Of a stretch of DNA of 64,000 nucleotides, positions 21,751 to 33,299 are shown in pieces. Each line of letters opens with the position of its first letter. The first letter of the stretch is position 1. The notes beneath the pieces were generated by a model. That model worked only from the letters and a program-made list of their open reading frames with translations, had not been told where the DNA came from and searched no databases. Source of the DNA: Musa acuminata AAA Group (lineage: Eukaryota > Streptophyta > Magnoliopsida > Zingiberales > Musaceae); the NCBI RefSeq assembly GCF_036884655.1, contig NC_088335.1, forward strand, positions 41,451,501-41,515,500, read 5' to 3'. A program made the position numbers and the translations under genes.

Positions 21751-23239
21751 ATGGCTTTTACTAGTAATAAAGAGGGTTTTTCTATCATTCGTCCTCTTGT
21801 GTTCAATGGGACAGACTACACATATTAAAAAACTTGCATACGGATTTTCTTGCTTTCTATGAACTTCGATTTATGGAATATGGTTGAAAATGATTTTAAA
21901 AAGTCTTCCAAACTAATAAACAAATGGAATGGATTTGGAGAAGACTTTTTCGTTGAATGCTAAAGCTATAAATGCTTTATTTTATGCTTTAGATAAAAAT
22001 GAGTTAATCGTATTTACTATACATGACATTTGGCATAAACTCGAAATCATACATGAAGGCACAAGTAGAGTTAAAGATTCTAAGATAAATCTTTTGATAC
22101 ATGATTTTGAATTATTTTTAATGAAGCCAAGCAAAACTACTATTGACATGTACACCCATTTTATGGATGTCATTAATAGTTTAAAAGCTCTTGAAAAATA
22201 TTTTTTAAATCTTAAATTTGTTAATAAAGTTTTACAATCACTTTCTAAAAATTGGGATTCAAAAGTAACTACAATACAGGAGACAAAGGCCCTAAATAAC
22301 TCTCCACTTGAAAAACTTATCAGGTCTTTGATGACTTATGAAATGACATATATAACATATAATAAACTTGAGAAGAATCTTTTAAAAAACAAGAAGGATT
22401 TGACACTTAGAATAAATGAAGACCACTCAAGCAAAAACTCAAGTGATGATAACTTTGAACTCTTAACAATAAAAATTAAAAAGTTCTTAAAATAAGAATC
22501 AAAGAATAAAAATAAACTTAAAAAGAAGAAGTTATCGAAGAACAAGAAAGCACTTAAGGTGACTTGGGATGAAACAAGTACATCCGAAGACAAGGAGCAA
22601 ATCGATGAAGATGAAGTGGCAAACTTCTCTTTGATAGCTCTTGACGATAAGGTAAATGACTTAATCAAATATTATTTATCTTATAATGAATTTTTTGATG
22701 CTTTCTATGATTTATTTGATGAATGTAAGCTAGTTAGTAAAAAATATAAGTTGTTAAAAAAAGATCATGCATCTCTTGCTAGTGAATTTGAAAAATAAAA
22801 AAATGAGCATGATAATTTTATGTTAACTCCTTACGCTAAGTGTGAAGAGTTAGACTCCCTTAAAAAGGAAAATTTATTTTTACAACAAACGTTTGATAAA
22901 TTTAAAATTAGTAGTAAATCTTTAAAAATAATTCTTGCCGATAAGAGTCATGTTCATAGAAAAGAAGAAATCGACTTTGTGAGTAACACTGAACAAAAAC
23001 CAATCACTTTTGTTAAAGGACCCACATTACATGTTTTTATTAAAAACAAATATAATTTTTGTGGTAAACATAGTTATTTTGCATATAAAGATCCATTCAA
23101 AAAGTATGGCTCACATAAGTTAGTTTGGGTTCCTAAAGGAACCATGAATGACTTAATGCCAAAAGTTAAGAATTATAGATCAAACCACGAGGGACTCAAA
23201 GCTAAATTGGTACCTAGAACAAACCCACCTTTCTTGTGA
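21751..23239 (+). pseudogene. Element D Gag, degraded
   Basis: The start ATG (21751) is followed by a region homologous to A's Gag N-terminus, with a TAA at about 21827. Later pieces cover the capsid-like part (21929-22495), the acidic middle (22559-22798) and the C-terminal part (22820-23239). The last contains the conserved FVKGPTLHV stretch, a damaged zinc knuckle (YNFCGKHSYFAYKD, first and last Cys lost) and LVWVPKGTMND. Several stops and frame changes separate them; the first zinc knuckle appears deleted near 22500. Confidence 0.87.
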
Positions 23240-23385
23240 ACATTTCTAAAATCAAAAGCTATGAGAAAAAATGATATTTTGATAGTAGATACTCAAGGCT
23301 TATGACCGAAGATCCAAAATACTTCATAAAACTCACTAGCTAAAACAATAAAGGAAAAATCATTAGAATTAGAACTAGTGATAAC
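23240..23385 (+). pseudogene. Pol start remnant and deletion junction in element D
   Basis: A few dozen codons match the protease start in shifted frames (DSxYSRLM, then EDPKYF). At about 23385 the sequence passes straight into the 3' non-coding region. About 3 kb of pol present in A and B is missing. Confidence 0.75.
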
Positions 23386-24828
23386 AAAATGATTTTAATT
23401 AAAAATGCTTTATGTTCAATAAAATCATACTTGATGATTTAATGATGCAATGATGTAATTTTGTAATGAAAATGTTAAAAGTTTTGGTATCATGCTTGAT
23501 AATTTTATATTATGAATGATGATTTGAAGCAATAATTATTTTTATGATTTATGGTTTATTGATCTTGATGATTTTTATGATGAAATTTTCTCTTTTGGTT
23601 TTAAATGATAATGCATATTTTTATTTGGCATAAAAGATAAAGGCTTGTATGAAATAGATTACATAAATTGAAACACATAAAAAGGGAATGCATTTTTCTT
23701 GAAAATTTTCTTTATCTTATTGATTTTTCAATAAGAGATTGATAAATCTATTTATGCCATTTTGAATCTCTTGAAAGTTATTTTGATGATTTGATGATTT
23801 AAATTTGAATGAGATTTATCCTAATCATGATCTTGATTTCTTGATTTTGGATACTTGAGATTTTTTTTGTGATTCAAGATCTCTTATTTGATCTCTTATA
23901 TTTCTTTTTGTCATCTACTAAAGAGGAAAATTATCAAAATGAATCATGATTGTTTTTTTGATCTCTCGGAATTACAACTTGAAAGTTTTTTTTATGAATC
24001 AAGATTTTTCCTTTCACTAAAGTGGAGATTCATCCAAACGAATATTGATTCTTTCACTTGATATTTATGAATTAAGATCTATCTTACATGAATCGAGATT
24101 TTACATTATTTGTTCTCCTATGATTCTTCTTGGTATTTACTAAGGAAAAGATTTATCCAAATAAACCATGATATGCCACTTGATTTCTTGATGTTTATGA
24201 CTTGAATTTTATTATGTACAATTGCCTTGTATTTGTGATCTATATCTCTCATGATATGATTGAATCATTGATGTAGAAAAGGAGAATAATTGTATTATTA
24301 TATTCTTCTCTTCTCTTTGACAAAAATAAAGGGAGAGAAAGTCTTGATAGCTTGCACATTGCAAAGAAAAGAAAAATTGCTAGCTTGCACATTACAAAAA
24401 GGAAGCAAAAATTACTATCTTGCCCATCTAAGGAAGCAAAACTTGCAAACTTATCTAAAAAAGGAAACAAGAATTGCTAGCTTGCAATCTCAAGAGAAAC
24501 AAAAGTGCTATCTTGCCTACCTCAAGAAGTAAAGAATTGCTAAACTTGTACATCTTTAAAACTTGCTAGCTTGCATGTTCTAAAGTGATGAAAAACTTAC
24601 TAAATTACTAGCTTGCATATCACAAAAACTTGTTAGTTGCACTTCTTCATTTTATTGATGAAAAAAAGGGAGAAGTTATAATGATAATTTAATTTGTAAA
24701 TCATGCGTGTTATACCTTGATAATTTGAAATTATGCATATGATTTTCATGATTCAAAGTTTCTTTCAATATGACATATTGATAGGGAAAATTTAGTTTAA
24801 ACTTTATCATCAATTGGTTATCATCATT
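23386..24828 (+). repeat. 3' non-coding region of element D with tandem-like array
   Basis: AT-rich words like those in C run to about 24300. A polypurine-like tract (24319-24340), a shorter copy of the GCTAGCTTGCACATT...GAAGCAAAA array (24345-24650) and a second polypurine-like tract (24661-24675, AAAAAAAGGGAGAAG) follow. No gene is seen. The order matches element C. Confidence 0.7.
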
Positions 24829-24841
24829 AAAAAGAGGGAGA
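24829..24841 (+). other. Polypurine tract of element D
   Basis: AAAAAGAGGGAGA lies just before the LTR start at 24843, with one change from the tract of A. Confidence 0.85.
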
Positions 24842-24842
24842 T

Positions 24843-26040
24843 TGTTGAATCTCAAATTTTGATGATGAAATCAATTAATGGGTTTACGATCTAATCCGTG
24901 TTTTAAGTGATGTCGGACTAACTTCGATCAGAAAAGACAAATCGATTAAAGCAGGAGGAATCAGACATTGGACCGGAGTGAATATATCAAAAGATTAGAC
25001 ATTGGTAGGAGGATCAGTCGATATGTCAACAGAAGGTCTTTGTGTCATGAGTTTGGGCATCAGGCCAAAGGATCGGATATTGCGCCAAGGAGATCGAAAG
25101 TTGTAGGAGTCAACATGCCGATTAGGTAATATATCGAAGGAGATGATGATACGCTAAATGATCGGACGAAGTACCATATGAACCAATGACATGCCAGACA
25201 ATATAGGATTCAAGCTTATAATTGATTATGTCTAAATCAAGATAGTTTAAAGTCTGATTGAGTCAATTTTAGGGTGTAATCATTCTAACTCAATTAGGGG
25301 CCCATTGGGCCTGAGTTAGGGTTGTTGTGGGCCAAATGAGGCCTATGCAGCAACCCTTAGTAGGCCTAGGTGGTGGTACCGCCAGGGTTGGCAGTGGCAC
25401 TGCCAGGGCTAGTGGTGGCACCGCTTAGGACTCGGCCTCTCAAGTGGTGGTACCATCTAAACATAATCTTTAAGACCGTATCAAGCGGTGATATCACCAA
25501 ATCAGGCGATGGTACCACCTAGTGTCAATGTCAAACTAAGTGATAGTACCATCTAGTAACAAACTGACAAGCGGCGGTACTGTCGGTTGTCAATCTGTCA
25601 AGAGATGGTGCCACCTAGTAATTGCGGTGGTACTGCTAGGACTTGGGAAACCTGAGATGAAATCTTTTTTTGCTCCATTTTTGAAGCTATTTAGGGTTTA
25701 TAAATATCCCAGCTATTCCTGCATAGAAAAGCAAGAATTAAGTAGAAAGGGGGAAAATATTCTTGAGAAAGAAAGGTTGTAATCTCTCTTGAAGTGTAGG
25801 GTCACTTCTTCTTAGTATTTAGAAATTCTTCTAAAGGGAGCAGTGAGGTCTAAGAAAGAGAGGTTGTAAAGGTTTTCTCCTGAGCCTATCAAAAGGAGAA
25901 AGAGTGGTAAGGTATGGTTGATCTTCACTCATTGGAAAGAAGATCGATAGTGAAAGCCAATGGCCTCGAGTGAAGAGAAATCGGAAGTACACGTAGGTCG
26001 GGATGACCGAACTACTATAAAATATGGTTTGCATTTACTT
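24843..26040 (+). repeat. Element D 3' LTR, 3' end truncated
   Basis: It starts TGTTGAATCTC and aligns with the 5' LTR copy until about 26040 (TTTGCATTTACTTT). From there it switches abruptly to a minus-strand LTR fragment, losing the last ~150 bp including the C-run. Confidence 0.85.
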
Positions 26041-26740
26041 TCAACAACTGCTAGTACTGAGTGGCACTGGACTTTGGTTTGCAATAAGAGCGGGGGGTGA
26101 CTTAAATTATTTCGACCACCGCTAGTCCTAGGTCGTACCACTACCTGACACTCTAGCATTGGGCGGTACTACTATTCAGAACACCTGGGAGGCTAAGCCT
26201 CATGTGGTTCCATCACCCACCCTAGGCGGTACCAACATTTGGCATGGCTCCAAGTGGTTGAGTGGGCCATCTATTCAGCCCGACTAAGCCTTGTTTTGGG
26301 TCTAATTGGCTCCTAATTTAGTTGATAGGATTTATCCCAAACCTAACTCAAATTAAGACCTAAATATATCAATTAAGGCTAAAATGATTACAATTAAGCA
26401 ATCTAGTTGTCCAGCACATCAATTGTTCATCCGAACTCTCGGCAAAATGGCGTACTTCCGATAAACTCCCGACGAGCTTCTAGCGAACTTCCGGCACATC
26501 ATTTAGATATTTGGCATATCATCCAATCCTTTGTCATGTTGACACCTACAACATTCGTTCTTAGTGCATACTCTGATTCTTCCAACCTGATGTCCAATCT
26601 TTGACTTCACCCCAATGTTTGATTCTACCGTAATTGTTTTGTCTTTTTTCACATAGTTAGTCTTGCATCACTTATCACAACACATGGATTAGATCATTAA
26701 TTTATCAATTGATTTCATCATCAAAATATGAGATTTAACA
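26041..26740 (-). repeat. Minus-strand Sirevirus-type LTR fragment E
   Basis: On the minus strand it starts at 26740 with TGTTAAATCTCATATTTTGATGATG and carries the same early motifs as the other Sirevirus LTRs. A C-run (CACCCCCCGCTC, near 26090) lies near its far end. At 700 bp it is much shorter than the 1.2-1.5 kb LTRs, so it is internally deleted. The exact left boundary is unclear. Confidence 0.7.
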
Positions 26741-26975
26741 AACTTGATAAGAATACCATTTCCAAAGGTTATTAGTGACATCTCTATTTTATATGCAAGA
26801 TAGTAAATCGCGATATAGGTGAGCCTCGAGAGACTCGACTAACTCAACATTTATCGAGAATTGGACCTTACCTATAACGATAGAAGGCCACATAGATCAA
26901 TCTAATTAGGTCACATTTATCGACTTAATATTATCGAGAGAGGGGATTTTGAATTGATCTTCTAATATAATATGT

Positions 26976-26978
<3 letters not shown>

Positions 26979-27038
<60 letters not shown>
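26979..27038. repeat. (AT)30 microsatellite
   Basis: An uninterrupted AT dinucleotide run of 60 bp. Confidence 0.97.
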
Positions 27039-27042
<4 letters not shown>

Positions 27043-27066
27043 ATATAATGTATATCTACATCATAT

Positions 27067-27070
<4 letters not shown>

Positions 27071-27102
<32 letters not shown>
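27071..27102. repeat. (AT)16 microsatellite
   Basis: A second AT run. The 32-bp spacer from the first contains GTATATAATG and CATATAC, itself nearly palindromic. Confidence 0.95.
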
Positions 27103-27107
<5 letters not shown>

Positions 27108-27642
27108 TATTAGGTGTACAAGCAATCACACATCACATGAGCAATCATACCAGATGATTATGGACCATAGCCTAATGTGATCAGGCCTGAGCTAGTGGAC
27201 CTAATCACTCACATCAATATTTATGTGTGCAAAGGTGTATCTTTATGACCTATGATCATCTATCTCGTCCTTGTCGGTTCTATCAACATCTTGACGCATC
27301 TCCATGCATCACGATCGTCCATCTTGTGGGTCCTGCTATCACTTCAATGCTCTCGTTGTGCCTCTTAAGCGCCGCCCATACAATTGCTTGCCTACGGCTC
27401 ATAGGTTGCCCGTAGGCTGCCGGCTGTAAGCAGCTAACTACAGGCCGCCGGCCACCTGCATGTAGGTGGCTAGGCCTCGGCCAAGGCTGCAAGTAGCCAT
27501 TGGCCAACTTACAAGGGCAACAACAGTTGTTGCCCTCTCTCATCTTTTACGTCAAAAATTTTGACGTCAAAAGTGTTTCTAAAATACAACATACATAGTT
27601 CAAAATCAATCTTTCGCATAAATAACTTAGCTCTGATATTAC
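27103..27642 (-). other. Probable leader of an unidentified LTR element, with PBS-like site
   Basis: No gene is supported. At 27629-27640 the minus strand reads a degenerate Met-tRNA primer site (TAATATCAGAGC), right beside an LTR end at 27643, so this stretch should be the 5' leader of a minus-strand element. About 27365-27480 is unusually GC-rich with repeated GGCCGCCGG/TAGGTGGC-type words, including short inverted repeats. Confidence 0.5.
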
Positions 27643-28993
27643 TGTAGGAAAATCTAGGGGTGATATCACATGTGTAACAGAAAAATATAAAAAATTAAAA
27701 ATCTCAAATTTTTTAAAAATGTGATTATCGTCGTGCAAAGATTGGTGCGCAAAACATGCGTAACTTAAAACCACGCATGAGATTGTTGTGTTACTAGGGA
27801 GATCATATATCCTTAAATCTTTATAGATCTGTGGGAGAAGATGAAGGAGGTCAAGTGTCCTCATCTCTAACGGTGCTGCACATAGTATGGCTATGATGAT
27901 ACTCCAAAATCACTACCTAAACCTCCACACCAGCTATCTAAGGAGGAGAAGGGGAGAGAAAAATAGGAGGTGGCAACCAAGAAACCTCTGGTCTATGGAT
28001 GTTTAGTTCCCTCCTATTTATAAAGGCCCTTGTCAACTTAACCATAATGGATCCTACCCTATTGGGTATTGGATCTCCATCCAACTACCCAAGCTTCTTA
28101 GATTAGTCAATCTCTATCCAATAATTTCTCATTGGCTCTTATTGGATCTCATCCATAAGATCCAATAATTTATGGGCTTTTTAGAAATCCAATAAGATAG
28201 GGCTCCGGTGGATATCTCATATCTGAACCTTTACTCGTCACAACACCTACCATATGTATATGACCCTCTAGGCACAATATTGAGCTAGCCATGAGTCATA
28301 CCTATCAGAACTTCTTCTAGCTTAATGAATGATTATATCTATAATAATTTATTCGACTCATCGATAGTGGATGTACTAGGCCACTACGTCGTAGTCCCCA
28401 AACGATATAACGAAATCCAATCCTTTAGACCTATCTGTCCTCGGTTACTATGTATCTATAGTCCCTCATCCATCTAATATCTTAGAGATTGTATACAGGG
28501 TATGGTGTTGTTAGACCCATATGGTTTCTACTCGAGTCTCGCTCTCTTCGGATTCTCCTAGAGAACTCTTTCTCTCTCAATCCGAATGACCCTAGCAAGG
28601 GATTTGTTTGAGCAAAAACACATGGGATATTCCTCTCATGACACCAAGAGTGGATGATCCTCTATCGATACTCAATACTCCTCGTAAAGTTGATTGTCAC
28701 TCTCGATGATCGGCTATGCTAGATCTAGAATTTTCAAGCCTATAAGTCCAATATCAAAGAGTGAAGTACGCATGCAGGACATCTTTGGTGTCTCAAGTCT
28801 AAGGATCAGATATACCATTGGGACAATAGAATCGTTGTTTAACAATGAGATATCACTGACCATCCAATATTCCGTGAGCGGATCAATCAATAAACTCATT
28901 TTCTAATTAGCACCTGCATTGTAGCCCTAGTGTCCCCACATGAGCAACTATAAGACCAGTTGCCTCCATTTTATGGACAGGTATATAGCACAC
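27643..28993 (-). repeat. LTR of unidentified family (family I), minus orientation
   Basis: The plus strand begins TGTAGGAAAATCTAGGGG, i.e. the minus-strand LTR ends CCTACA beside the PBS-like site. On the minus strand a TATA box lies near 28020 (TTTATAAATAGGAGGG). The 28110-28990 part is homologous, inverted, to 54920-55830, so this is a dispersed family. The 5' boundary is not certain. Confidence 0.6.
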
Positions 28994-29467
28994 CACTAAT
29001 ATAAGAGGCTTGGGTATTTGAATGGAGATTCAATACCCAATAGGGTAAGATCCATTAGGGTTACGTTGATAGAGGGCCTCTATAAATAGTAGGGAACTAA
29101 ACACCTATATGCCATAGGTTTTAGATTGTCACCTCTTATTCTCCTCTCCCCTTCTCCTCAGATAGCATGTGTGGAGTTTTGAGTAGTTATTTGAGGAGCG
29201 TCGTCGTAGCCCTACTATGTGGATCACCACTAAAGAGGAGGATGCTTGATCTCCTTCATCCTCTCCTACAAATCAGCAAGGATTCAAGGATCTATAATCT
29301 TCCTAGGTAAAACACAATCTTTTATATATGTAGTTTTCGGTTTTACAGATTTTGTGCATCAATCTTCGCACGATGACGAATACCTTTTTGGGAAAAATGA
29401 GAATTTTGTTTTCTATGCTTCTACTAGGTATGTGATATCGCCCCTAGATTTTCTTATAATATTATAA
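28994..29467 (+). repeat. Second, opposing LTR fragment of family I
   Basis: This is the reverse-complement counterpart of 27643-28110: AATACCCAATAGGGTAAGATC, TATAAATAGTAGGGAACTAA and GATATCGCCCCTAGATTTTC mirror the left arm. The two arms are diverged, so the arrangement is old. It abuts element H at about 29470. Confidence 0.65.
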
Positions 29468-30254
29468 TTTTCTACATCATCAAAGAGTACAATTAACTTT
29501 CCCCCTTTGTTATCAATAAAAAAGAGAAACGTGCAAGTTACTACTTCTCTTTGAAATGTGTAAGCTACTACTTCTCTCTCCCCCTTTGTTATCATAAAAA
29601 AGAAGAGAAGGATATCATAGTATCATGGTGCTACTTACTCCCTTTACATCAATGTTCCAATCATAAAATGAAAGATATTAATATCAAAGATGAGTTCAAG
29701 TTATGAGAGGTCAATTGAAGATGGTGTATTAACAAAACTCTTTTTTTTATGTCATCTTAAAAATGTGATTATCTTGAATTCAAAATAGAACTTTTTCAAA
29801 GGTACTCTTGAATTCAAGTGGAGATAAATTTGAATTGATATATCATTGCAAGCCCAAATATTTAATCAAGTTTTAAAAAATAACTAGTGAAATTTAGGCA
29901 TGAGTCATTACTAATGAAAAGTTATAAATGCATTATAAGCCTCCTTGTTCAACATAATCACTATTTCCCCTATTTTATCATCAACACAAATATAAGCTTC
30001 TTCTTGTTTGTTATCAATAAATTAGAGTTTACAAGTCATAAATACAAAAGAATCATACATAAAAAATCTCAAGTCGTAAATATCAAGAAGTCAAGTGAAA
30101 GATCATGATTCATTTGGATACATCTCCTCTTTAGTAAATAGCAAAAAGAATCATAGGAAAACAAATAATAAATGATCTTAATTCATATAAAATAAATCTC
30201 AAATTATAAATATCATGATTTGTTTGGTTAAATATTCTCTTTAATAAAAAGAAA

Positions 30255-31735
30255 AAAACTCATACAAGAACAAATAGTAAAAGTTCTCGATTCATAGATT
30301 TGAATAAATATTTTTTAATAAAGAGCGAGTTTGAACATGTATCTCCAATAAGTAGCTCCTTAAGATATATATCTACATACTTCCATTCCTTGGATAAGAA
30401 TTTTTTGGAAGTAGATGTATCCAGGTTGCTTTCGAGAGGAGAATTCTCATTCAAATTTAATATGTCAAATTTAAAATCATCATTAAAATTATTTTTTTTT
30501 TTAAATTTGAAAGACTTATTAAAAATAATATGAATAGATTCCTCAATAACTAAAGTTCTTTTATTGAAAACTTAATAAGCTTTAAAAGTAAAGGAATATC
30601 CAAAAATATACTTTCATAAGATTTTGCATCAAAATTTTCTAATGCATCCTTTTCATTTAAAATAGAATATTTACAACTAAAAATTTTAAAATATGAAAAA
30701 CTGACTCTTTTATTATTTCATAATTCATAAGGAGTTTTATAAAGTATTGGTCTTGTGAAAACCCTCTTCATGACATAGTATATCATGTTAACAGCTTCGG
30801 CTCAAAAATATTTGGATAGGCTATGCTCATTAAACATGATTCTTGCCATCTTTTGTAAACTCCTATTTTTCTCCCAACAACTCTATTTTTGTAGATTTCT
30901 TAGAGTAGAGAAACTATGGTCATAACCATTTGAATCATAAAATTTTTGAAATTCATGATTTTTAAATTCACCATCATGATCACTACAAATAGAAGAAATC
31001 ATAAAACCTTTTTTATTTTGAACTTGGTTGTAAAACTTTATAAAATATTTAAAATAATAACATTCATATGATAAAAAGTAAGTCCAAGTATATATATTAT
31101 AATCATCAATAATCACAAAAATATATTCACTACCTCATAGACTTGTGATATCAGTTGGTGTAAATAAATCAATATGAATTAATTGTAATGGTCTAGAGGT
31201 ACTTACTTGATTTATATATTTAAAGTTACCCTTTATTTGTTTACCTAGTTGACATGCATCGTAAGCTTTATCTTTGACACATTTAATTCTAGGCATTCCT
31301 CTTATAAGTTTTTTAGTTGTAATTTATAAGATCAATTTCAAACTTGCATGACCTAATCTCCTATGCCAAAGCCATACATCATTATTTAAAATTGAAAAAT
31401 AAGTTTCATCATGAAACTTATTTATTTTTATGTAGTATCTCTATAATATAAGTATTAGATTCAAATTTAGTAAGTTATGTTTTAAGCCATCTACTAACAG
31501 AACATCTTCAATCAAAAGATTTCATTTGTTACCTATATTTTCTTTGCCGATAATTTTTTCTTTTTTGTTGTCTCCGAAAGTGACATATCCTCCATCTTGG
31601 ATTGTGAGCTTTGAGAAATGTGATGGATCTCCATCATGTGCCTTGAGCATCCACTATCAAGATTCTATCTCTTGCTCCTAGCTTTCGATTGGAGATATAT
31701 CTATAAGTAAGAGAGGTTTGCTTTAGGTACCCATT
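30255..31735 (-). pseudogene. Element H Pol remnant (protease end and integrase)
   Basis: Homologous blocks on the minus strand are: protease start (near 31660), integrase zinc region with LGHAS-like text (near 31350), the core with SDHDGEF and the FSTLRN stretch (30883-31116), and the region after the core (30260-30900). Homology stops soon after the EWKY block; the reverse transcriptase YVDD region and RNase H are absent. No intact frame exceeds about 80 codons. Confidence 0.85.
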
Positions 31736-33260
31736 TAACTTTGAGTCATTCATAATTAGATCTACCTTTCTTGACTTTTAGTATTAAATCATTATGATTC
31801 CTTTAAGAACCCAAACTAATTTGTGAGAGCTATATTTTTTAAATGAATATTTATAAGTATAATGACCACATCTTCCACAAAAATTACATTTAACTTTAGG
31901 AAGAATATGTAATATGGGTCCTTTTACAAATGTAGTTGACTTATGTTGAGTGTTGCTACTTATAAAGCTGATTCCTTTCTTTTTATATACATAACCTCTG
32001 TTAACAAGAATCATATTTAATGATTTATTTCTAATGTTTGTTGTAACAACATATTTTTCTTTTTGAGTAAATCTATTTCTTTGCATTTAGTGCAAGATGT
32101 TAACATGCAATTATCATAGTTATTTTTTAATTTATCAAATTCATTAGAGAGAAATACATGATCCATTTTAGTAATTTATATTTCTAATCGATTATTTTAA
32201 ATTCATCATATAAATCATGAAATGCATCAAGTAATTCATTATAAGATAAAGAAATTTCAATTGAGTCACATACTTCAAAAGCAATCAATATGTAGTTTGC
32301 TGCTTCGTCTTCATTAGTTTGCTCTTCATTTTTTAATGCACTTGATTCATCCCAAGTTACCTTGAGTGTTTTCTTTTTCTTTTGTACTGGCAGCTTCTTC
32401 TTTAGTTGTGGACACTCATTTTTTAAGTGTCCTAGTTTTTTACATTCATAACAAATTATTGTATCTTTTTTAAGTTAACTTTTATTCTTAGATTCTTGTC
32501 TTACAGAATGTGTTTTGTTTATTTTCATAAACTTTTTAAATTTTATTACAAGAAATACTAAGTCAACATCATTATCGCTTGAGCTTTAATGGTCTTCTTT
32601 AGTTCTAAGTGCAATATCCTTCCTGTTTTTTGAAAGGTTTTCCCCATGTTTGTCATGTGCCTTGTAAGTAATTTCATAGGTCATTAATAATTTTATGAAT
32701 TCTTCAATATGAAAGTTGTTCAAGTCATTATTTTTAAATTATAGTTAACTTTGGATCCCAATTTTTTGGAAGAGAACTTCAAATTTTATTAACCAATTCA
32801 ACATTAGTTTAACATTTACTAAGGGCTTTCAAATCATTGACAATATTAGTAAAATGGGTATCCATATCACCAATAGTTTCGTTTAGTTTTATTCTAAATA
32901 ATTTATAATTATATACCAAAATATTAACCTTATATTCTTTTACTCTATTTGTGTCTTCAAAAATAACTTCAAGTGTGTACTAAAAATTATTTATAGTTTC
33001 ACATATAAAAACATGATTAAATTTATTTTTATCTAAAGCATAAAATAAAATTTTCATAGCTTTAGAATTTTAAGAAAATATTTTCTTTTCAAGATCATTA
33101 TATATATTTATCGGTTTAGAAGATTTTTAAAAACCACATTCAATAAAATTCCATAAATCAAAATCTATATAAAAAAAATATCCGTATTCATGTCTTCCAA
33201 TAAGTGTAGTCCATCCCACTAAACATAAGAGGGCGAGTGATAGAGTGACTCTCTTAATTG
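31736..33260 (-). pseudogene. Element H Gag remnant
   Basis: The best piece (31784-32086) carries the conserved FVKGPILHI stretch and a damaged zinc knuckle (CNFCGRCGHYTYKY, last Cys lost). The first knuckle region lies near 32430 (CYECKKLGH-like). The N-terminal capsid-like part continues to about 33250 with many stops. Confidence 0.8.
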
Positions 33261-33299
33261 TTAGAAAAAGTTATTTAATCTCTCTTAGATGTTAAACCA

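Larger units (their letters stand above)
20714..26040 (+). mobile_element. Element D: pol-less Sirevirus relic
   Basis: It has the 3' part of the 5' LTR, primer site, degraded gag, a few dozen bases of protease start, then directly a 3' non-coding region, polypurine tract and 3' LTR truncated at about 26040. The internal part is only about 3.1 kb, and integrase, reverse transcriptase and RNase H are absent. Its LTR is the target of C's insertion, so D is the oldest layer of the nest. Confidence 0.88.

Noticed and set aside
26931..27157. Frames of repeated Ile-Tyr on both strands
   Set aside because: Translation of AT microsatellites.
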